Of a stretch of 64,000 nucleotides of DNA, positions 59,315-64,000 are shown piece after piece. The stretch covers positions 1 through 64,000 of the forward strand of contig CACYSI010000010.1 in the NCBI GenBank assembly GCA_902776975.1. Direction: 5' to 3'. A program made the translations under genes and the position numbers. This stretch comes from an uncultured Ruminococcus sp. (GTDB lineage Bacteria; Bacillota; Clostridia; Oscillospirales; Acutalibacteraceae). Numbering within the stretch: the first letter of the stretch is position 1; each line of letters starts with the position of its first letter. Below the pieces are notes generated by a model. It worked only from the letters and a program-made list of their open reading frames with translations. It searched no databases and was not told where the DNA came from.

Positions 59315-62300
59315 TTAGTTATAGTCGGACTCCCTGAACTCAGCCGTATACGGCATCGAGCAGGATATGCCGTCTTTAGTGCAGTTATACATTATACATG
59401 TCCAGTTGATATCCTCGGGGTAATCGCTGAGGTCGAACTCATAACTATGATATGAGGCAAGTCCGGACTCGACGGTGATCTCTCCGTCTTCGGATATCAG
59501 CACGATCTCGCCGTTGCGGTCGGCGTAGCTGCCGGGCCACGGTCCCGTCCAGTTAAAAAGGTACTTTCTCTCGCCCGTCTTCTCAACGCGCATACTCACG
59601 GGAGCAGTCATCATGGTTATCTCGGTGCGGTCGCCGCGGGCGGTGACTTTGTTGCCGCCGTCATCGAGTCCGGTCAGATACACGACGTAGGTCTTGCCCT
59701 CTTCGATTTCGCCGAACCTCAGATATACAGGCTCAGAGGTGATGTTCGACGTGCCGGAGTTGCCGTTGTTCCATATCTCGAGCAGATAATTTGAGATGCC
59801 GAACTTGTTCTCTTCAGCCTGTACAAGTATCTTGTCAACACCGTCAAAGATCGCGTACTGCAGTTTAGGCGCGTAGTACCCGGCGCTGTACTTCTGCGAC
59901 CAGCCGTCGGTATTATACCACGAAACAAAGCTGCCGTCGGCTGCATCTACCTCTCTGACGGTATAGGTATAGGTCTTTCCGGGCTCTACGTCGTAGTCGT
60001 ACCATATGTAGCGGTTCTCCTCTTCGCCGTGGCGCTTAGGCTCATAGGGCAGCTCGCCTATCCTGCGCCAGCTGCCGCCGTCCTTGCGGTATATCCTCAA
60101 ATTGAACCGCTTGACTTCATTATCACTCAGTTTGAGTTTGATACGATCGCTCTGTACGGTAAGCGACTCGATCCGGGGTGTAGTGCTTATACCGAGACTG
60201 CGTCCCCAGTCATGGTCGCTCGCGAAATCTCTGCCCTTGCAGCTGAGGCACCTGACGGTATAAATATATGATTGACCGGGTTGCACTGTCGTATCTGTAT
60301 AGCTCGTATCGCCGGTATCGCCGAGCTTGACCCAGCTGTTATTTTCCTCTCTGTATACTCTGTAGAGATCGGCGTCCTCAACGTCTCCCCACTTGATCTT
60401 AAGACCGTTCGAGAGTATCTCGGAGCCTGTGATGTGAGGGGTGTCGAGCTGAGGCAGGTAGGTGTACTTCCATCCCCTGCTGTTGAAGCCCGAGGTGAAC
60501 TCGGTCAGAGCGCTGTTGATACAGCGCACGGTATATGTATAGGACTTGCCCTTGTTGACGTCGTCGTCGATGAAGACAGTGTCCGAGGTCTCGCCGAGCT
60601 TAGTCCAGCCGCCGTTAGAGTTCTTATAATAGAAGCGGTATTTCTCAGCGCCCTCTACAGCGCCTATATGTATCTCTACGCCCTTGCCGACGCTCTTAAA
60701 GCACGTTATCTCGGGGTAGGAGGGCTGTGCCTCGGGGGTATAGCCTATGCCCGCCTTGAAGTCATCATAAAAATCGCTCGCGAAGCCTCTGCCCCCGCTG
60801 CTCAGGCATCTGACCGTATATCGATATATGACGCCGCTTTCGGCGGATGTATCGGTGAAACTCGTATCTCTCGTGTCGCCGAGCTTAGTCCAGCCACTGC
60901 CCTCGTCTCTGTAGACGCGGTAGAGGTCGGCTCCTTCAACGGCGCTCCATCGTATAGTCAAGCCGTCCGATACCGTCTCGGCTGAGCTGATGCGCGGGTT
61001 GCTAAGCTGAGGCATATAGGTATACGACCAGCCCTTAGAGCTGAAAGCGGTGGTGAACTCTGTCATCTCGCTGTTCATGCAGCGGGCGGTGTAAGTGTAG
61101 TTCTCGCCGACATTGACGTCCTCATCAATGAATACGTCGCCGGACGTCTCACCTATCCTTGTACAATTTCCCCACTCGTCCATTCTGTAAACGCGGTACA
61201 CCTCGGCGTCCTTTACGCGGCTGAGCCGCATCTCTACGCCCCTGCCCGTGCTGTCAAGGCTCAGTATCTGCGGGAACTCGGTATACTCAGCATTATCCGG
61301 CTCCGTCGCCTGTGTCGCGGGCTGAGTCTCAGCCTGTGTGGGAGCGGGATCGGTGGGCTTAGGCGGGATATATACGCTCGGGCTCTGAGTCGACTCGGTG
61401 GACTCAGGCTGCTGCCTGTGCGGATAGGGAGTCCAGTCGGCGCAGCGATAAGGCATATACACAAGATACCGCTGAATGGCGGTAGCGTCTATGATATCGC
61501 GCTCACCGTCCTGATCGAAGTCGGAGTAGTACTCGAGGTTTTTGCCGACCATATCGTTAGGTATGACCTTATCGTCGGAGGGGTAGCTCATGATCCCGAT
61601 CTGACAGCGCTGTATGAGGGTCGCGTCAACTACGGTCAGCGCATTGTCGCCGTCCATGTCTCCTATCAGTCTGCCGAAGCCCATCTCCGTCCAGTAGCGC
61701 TCCAGACCGTCGAGCTTATATATCTCGGGGTCGTTGAAGTCGTAAAAACGCTTGTCCTCAACACTGTAGAAGCCTACGTCGAACTTGAAGATACTGCCCT
61801 CATATTCAGTCTGCATGACTCTGTTGCCGAACTCCCAGTAGTACGGTCTGTCATAGTAAATATGTCCGGGGAGCCGCTCGTCCTTTTTCGCCGCCTTGAC
61901 TATAGCCCAGTCGACCTCGCCGTTCTCTCCGATATGGTCATACAGCTCTGCATAGCTATCGAGCTGGCTCGGGGTGATAAAAAACCAGCTCTCAAACTCG
62001 CTCATGTACTTATACTGAGACTCGATAGAGGCGTAGGTCGGCACGGGGTCGAGATTCGGCAAAGGATAACCGAGCATCTGACAGCGGACGTCACCCTTCT
62101 TCTCTCCGTTTTCATACAGTACGGTGCCGTCGTCGGCAATAATGTCTATGAGCTTGAGATCGATTGTCTGAGCTATCACAACTACCTTTTGCTTCATGGC
62201 TATATCAAAGAGGGAGAACGGGTACAGAGCGCCGTCCACGCGGCTCCTGCCGATCGCTGTGATATAGTCGTCGAGGGTATAGCCGCTCTTGAGCCTGTAC

Positions 62301-62632
62301 TCAAAGGTGATCACGGTATCGTCGACCGTGTAGCTCACGTCATACATAGAGCCGTATTCTTCGGTCGACAGAGGGAAGGTATAACCGACGCCGTTGTAGC
62401 TGAAAGCCTCTGTGTCGGGATAGTCGGGCACTATATCCACGAAGTCGCGGTCATAGTCAAAGCTCGCCTTGATATACCGGGGCAGCTTATCCGTCCACAC
62501 TCTGACAGGATAATGAATGTAATAATTATATCCGGGATATACCGGCTGGTCGGGAGCCGCGGCGAGAGCGCCTACGGCGGCAAGCGCGCAGATAAGTATA
62601 AGCGCGAATATAAACGACAATGCTTTCTTCAT
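59315..62632 (-). CDS. Secreted dockerin protein with fibronectin-III-like repeats
   Basis: About 1105 residues. Signal peptide (ALSFIFALILICALAAVGAL), then an N-terminal domain of about 300 residues without a clear family. An internal dockerin follows (GDMDGDNALTVVDATLIQR and DFDQDGERDIIDATAIQRY, about 317-395), then a Pro/Thr/Gln linker. Then come at least five Fn3-like modules in an A-B-A-B-C order: A units contain GRGVEMRL or GKGVEIHI, B units contain LYRVYRDEG or LYRVYREEN with SFTDT/SYTDT. The final ~180 residues (QYAIFDGVDK onward) are two more beta domains. ATG 62632 is chosen because AAGGAG has correct spacing. Cluster partner of the sigma factor and membrane protein upstream. No catalytic domain recognised. 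Confidence 0.85.
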   Translation of the reverse strand: MKKALSFIFALILICALAAVGALAAAPDQPVYPGYNYYIHYPVRVWTDKLPRYIKASFDYDRDFVDIVPDYPDTEAFSYNGVGYTFPLSTEEYGSMYDVSYTVDDTVITFEYRLKSGYTLDDYITAIGRSRVDGALYPFSLFDIAMKQKVVVIAQTIDLKLIDIIADDGTVLYENGEKKGDVRCQMLGYPLPNLDPVPTYASIESQYKYMSEFESWFFITPSQLDSYAELYDHIGENGEVDWAIVKAAKKDERLPGHIYYDRPYYWEFGNRVMQTEYEGSIFKFDVGFYSVEDKRFYDFNDPEIYKLDGLERYWTEMGFGRLIGDMDGDNALTVVDATLIQRCQIGIMSYPSDDKVIPNDMVGKNLEYYSDFDQDGERDIIDATAIQRYLVYMPYRCADWTPYPHRQQPESTESTQSPSVYIPPKPTDPAPTQAETQPATQATEPDNAEYTEFPQILSLDSTGRGVEMRLSRVKDAEVYRVYRMDEWGNCTRIGETSGDVFIDEDVNVGENYTYTARCMNSEMTEFTTAFSSKGWSYTYMPQLSNPRISSAETVSDGLTIRWSAVEGADLYRVYRDEGSGWTKLGDTRDTSFTDTSAESGVIYRYTVRCLSSGGRGFASDFYDDFKAGIGYTPEAQPSYPEITCFKSVGKGVEIHIGAVEGAEKYRFYYKNSNGGWTKLGETSDTVFIDDDVNKGKSYTYTVRCINSALTEFTSGFNSRGWKYTYLPQLDTPHITGSEILSNGLKIKWGDVEDADLYRVYREENNSWVKLGDTGDTSYTDTTVQPGQSYIYTVRCLSCKGRDFASDHDWGRSLGISTTPRIESLTVQSDRIKLKLSDNEVKRFNLRIYRKDGGSWRRIGELPYEPKRHGEEENRYIWYDYDVEPGKTYTYTVREVDAADGSFVSWYNTDGWSQKYSAGYYAPKLQYAIFDGVDKILVQAEENKFGISNYLLEIWNNGNSGTSNITSEPVYLRFGEIEEGKTYVVYLTGLDDGGNKVTARGDRTEITMMTAPVSMRVEKTGERKYLFNWTGPWPGSYADRNGEIVLISEDGEITVESGLASYHSYEFDLSDYPEDINWTCIMYNCTKDGISCSMPYTAEFRESDYN

Positions 62633-62688
62633 AATCATACTCCTTGATCCGGCAGTCATACCGGCAAATAATACAGTGTTCAAGCAGG

Positions 62689-63483
62689 CTATCTCGAAGC
62701 GACAGGCTCGGTGTATACCACTATACCGTCCGAGTTGTAGAAGATATAGCTCAGGTCATCGAGCGAAGTGCTGTCTACCCACCAGGCTCCGAAGGGCTGT
62801 TTAAATCGCCCGAACTTAGTCTCGACATAGTAGACCCTGTTCTCGCTGAACGCATCGGGATCGCTGTTGACGTCATAGCCTGTCTCGGCTATCACGCAGT
62901 AGAGCTTTCCGTCATCAGAGAGCCGTGACGAGTCGACTTCGACATCTATGGGAGATACCTCCACCATCTCGCTCTCAGTCTCAGTGGGCTTCTCAGCGGG
63001 CTTTGAAGTAGGCTTAACCGTCGGTGGAACAGCCGACTTTTCGGTAGCCGATGCAGTAGTCTGAGTCGGAGAAACAGCAGACTCGCCCTGCGTGTGAGAG
63101 ATCTCCGAGGCAGACGGCGACTCTGTAAGCGGCTCTGAGGGCTTTGTACTCCCGGCAGTCTTTTCGGAGGGATTTTGTGAGGTTGACGGCGCTGTACTCT
63201 GTGCGGTAGGCTTAGCAGCGCTCTCACTCGACCGAGTCGACAGCGAAGCGGTCTGTGTATCACGCGAGGGGCTTGTCGGCGGCTCAAAGCCGCTGCCGTT
63301 AATGAACAGTATGCCCGCCGTACCGGCTATGACTACGCTCGCCGCCGCTGCCGCATATCCGACCTTGACTTGGGTCGAAGCTCTGCGGGCGGCTCTGCGC
63401 TTAGCAAGTCTTATAGCGTTCTCGACAGCATAAGCGGGCGCTCTGACACTGTCCGCGGCTATGGTATATGGATTATTGATCAT
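62689..63483 (-). CDS. Membrane-anchored Ser/Thr/Pro-rich protein beside an ECF sigma factor (possible anti-sigma/sensor)
   Basis: 264 residues. A basic cytoplasmic N-terminus of about 45 residues (LAKRRAARRAS), one membrane helix (VGYAAAAASVVIAGTAGILF), an extracellular linker of about 110 residues very rich in Ser, Thr, Pro and Gln, and a C-terminal domain of about 90 residues (VYYVETKFGRFKQPFG, then WWVDSTSLDDLSYIFYNS). The start codon overlaps the sigma-factor gene by 11 bases, so it is coupled to it. The layout fits an anti-sigma or sensor protein, but the cytoplasmic part shows no ZAS zinc motif. The linked dockerin gene starts 57 bases downstream. Confidence 0.7.
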   Translation of the reverse strand: MINNPYTIAADSVRAPAYAVENAIRLAKRRAARRASTQVKVGYAAAAASVVIAGTAGILFINGSGFEPPTSPSRDTQTASLSTRSSESAAKPTAQSTAPSTSQNPSEKTAGSTKPSEPLTESPSASEISHTQGESAVSPTQTTASATEKSAVPPTVKPTSKPAEKPTETESEMVEVSPIDVEVDSSRLSDDGKLYCVIAETGYDVNSDPDAFSENRVYYVETKFGRFKQPFGAWWVDSTSLDDLSYIFYNSDGIVVYTEPVASR

Positions 63484-63979
63484 TGCCGTCTCCTTTCCGA
63501 ACCTGTGTGTCTGTCAGATAGCTCTTGAGCCGTTCTCTGGCTCTTCTGAGTCCCGACTTGACGGTATTCACGTTCATCTTCAGTATATCAGCTATCTCGG
63601 ATACCGTGTACTCTTCATAGTAGTAAAGATAAATGATGTTTCTGTAGTTTTCGGGCAGCTGCCTTAGCTCCTCAATGATCTCGGGAGGCTTGTCCGCCTC
63701 GAGGTGCTCATAGTCGTCTATGCTCTCACGGTTTCGCCGCCAGAACGACCTGCTCAGATCCCTGCATTTGTTTATCGTGACTCGTATCAACCAGCGCTTG
63801 AGATGCTCTTCATCATCGGGGACGCGCTTGGTCATCAGCACGAGGCAGACCTCCTGCAGTATATCCTCGGCGTCGGCGGGATCTTTGAGATCATGGAGAG
63901 CTATGCGGTAAATCATATCAGCGTATCTGCGAAATACCGCTTCTGCCTGTTCGGTACCGATCTTATGCTCCACTTCCAT
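63473..63979 (-). CDS. ECF-type RNA polymerase sigma factor
   Basis: 168 residues. Region 2 is seen at about 12-80 (YADMIYRIALHDLKDPADAEDILQ, split here as DLKDPADAEDILQEVCL) with RWLIRVTINKCRDL. Region 4 is at about 105-155 (PENYRNIIYLYYYEEYTVSE, split as YYYEEYTVSEIADIL and MNVNTVKSGLRRARERLK). It directs transcription of a small regulon, probably including its own cluster. A GAAGGGGGC precedes the start. Nothing upstream remains in the window except 21 bases. Confidence 0.93.
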   Translation of the reverse strand: MEVEHKIGTEQAEAVFRRYADMIYRIALHDLKDPADAEDILQEVCLVLMTKRVPDDEEHLKRWLIRVTINKCRDLSRSFWRRNRESIDDYEHLEADKPPEIIEELRQLPENYRNIIYLYYYEEYTVSEIADILKMNVNTVKSGLRRARERLKSYLTDTQVRKGDGNDQ

Positions 63980-64000
63980 GCCCCCTTCACTTATATAACG

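Noticed and set aside
61418..62647. Plus-strand open frame of about 409 codons opposite the Fn3-dockerin gene
   Set aside because: It is an antisense shadow; the minus-strand protein has signal peptide and dockerin motifs, and this frame has none.

Overview
The window reads as chromosome from a low-to-middle GC, endospore-forming clostridial Firmicute, most like a gut or rumen Ruminococcus-type (Oscillospiraceae) starch degrader. The evidence is four loci encoding type I dockerins with the signature DAT-x-IQRY, a very large secreted pullulanase with starch-binding and MucBP-like modules, dipicolinate synthase genes (dpaA/dpaB), a DUF1540 protein, and a clostridial glgB-glgC-glgD-glgA glycogen cluster. 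The genus assignment is inference. No rRNA, tRNA, CRISPR array, prophage or transposase gene was seen.

Region 1 (about 0.1-19 kb) is nearly all minus strand and housekeeping: comEC-holA-rnmV; a phosphoribosyltransferase and a HIT protein; a DUF512 radical-SAM protein, der, plsY and a D,D-carboxypeptidase; DUF177-rpmF; pgi; a second D,D-carboxypeptidase; ispD-ispF; a homocysteine synthase; and dpaA-dpaB behind a sigma-K-like promoter. Short palindromic intergenic repeats are scattered here, and a cluster of them lies in frame inside the RNase M5 gene. Region 2 (19-28.4 kb) has a minus-strand trio of a divergent MurT-like ligase, a GatD-like protein lacking its catalytic Cys and His, and an ATP-grasp protein. 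Facing it are plus-strand alr-recD2-comFC and mreB.

Region 3 (28.4-47.2 kb) mixes accessory and housekeeping genes: a broken dockerin/starch-binding gene, a MITE-like palindrome, an SDR, mscS, pncB, a CotH-dockerin protein, a DUF308/papain-like membrane protein, the 1399-residue pullulanase-dockerin, a ROK-like protein with circularly permuted motif order, a three-gene ABC-2 exporter, a radical SAM protein and RNase Y. Region 4 (47.8-53.9 kb) is the glycogen operon, whose branching enzyme carries a histone-H1-like Lys/Ala tail. Region 5 (54-64 kb) has a HAD phosphatase, an ArsR repressor with its operator and a Zn/Cd-type P-ATPase, an O-antigen-ligase-like membrane protein, and a minus-strand cluster of ECF sigma factor, membrane-anchored Ser/Thr/Pro-rich protein and a dockerin protein with fibronectin-like repeats.

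Together the accessory genes suggest an extracellular starch-degrading complex (amylosome) in which dockerin proteins dock to scaffoldins encoded elsewhere, no cohesin being visible here. Imported glucan would be stored through glgBCDA. The most unusual items are the pseudo-GatD/MurT-like/ATP-grasp trio, the permuted ROK-like protein, the repeat-invaded RNase M5, the glgB tail and the sigma/sensor/dockerin cluster.
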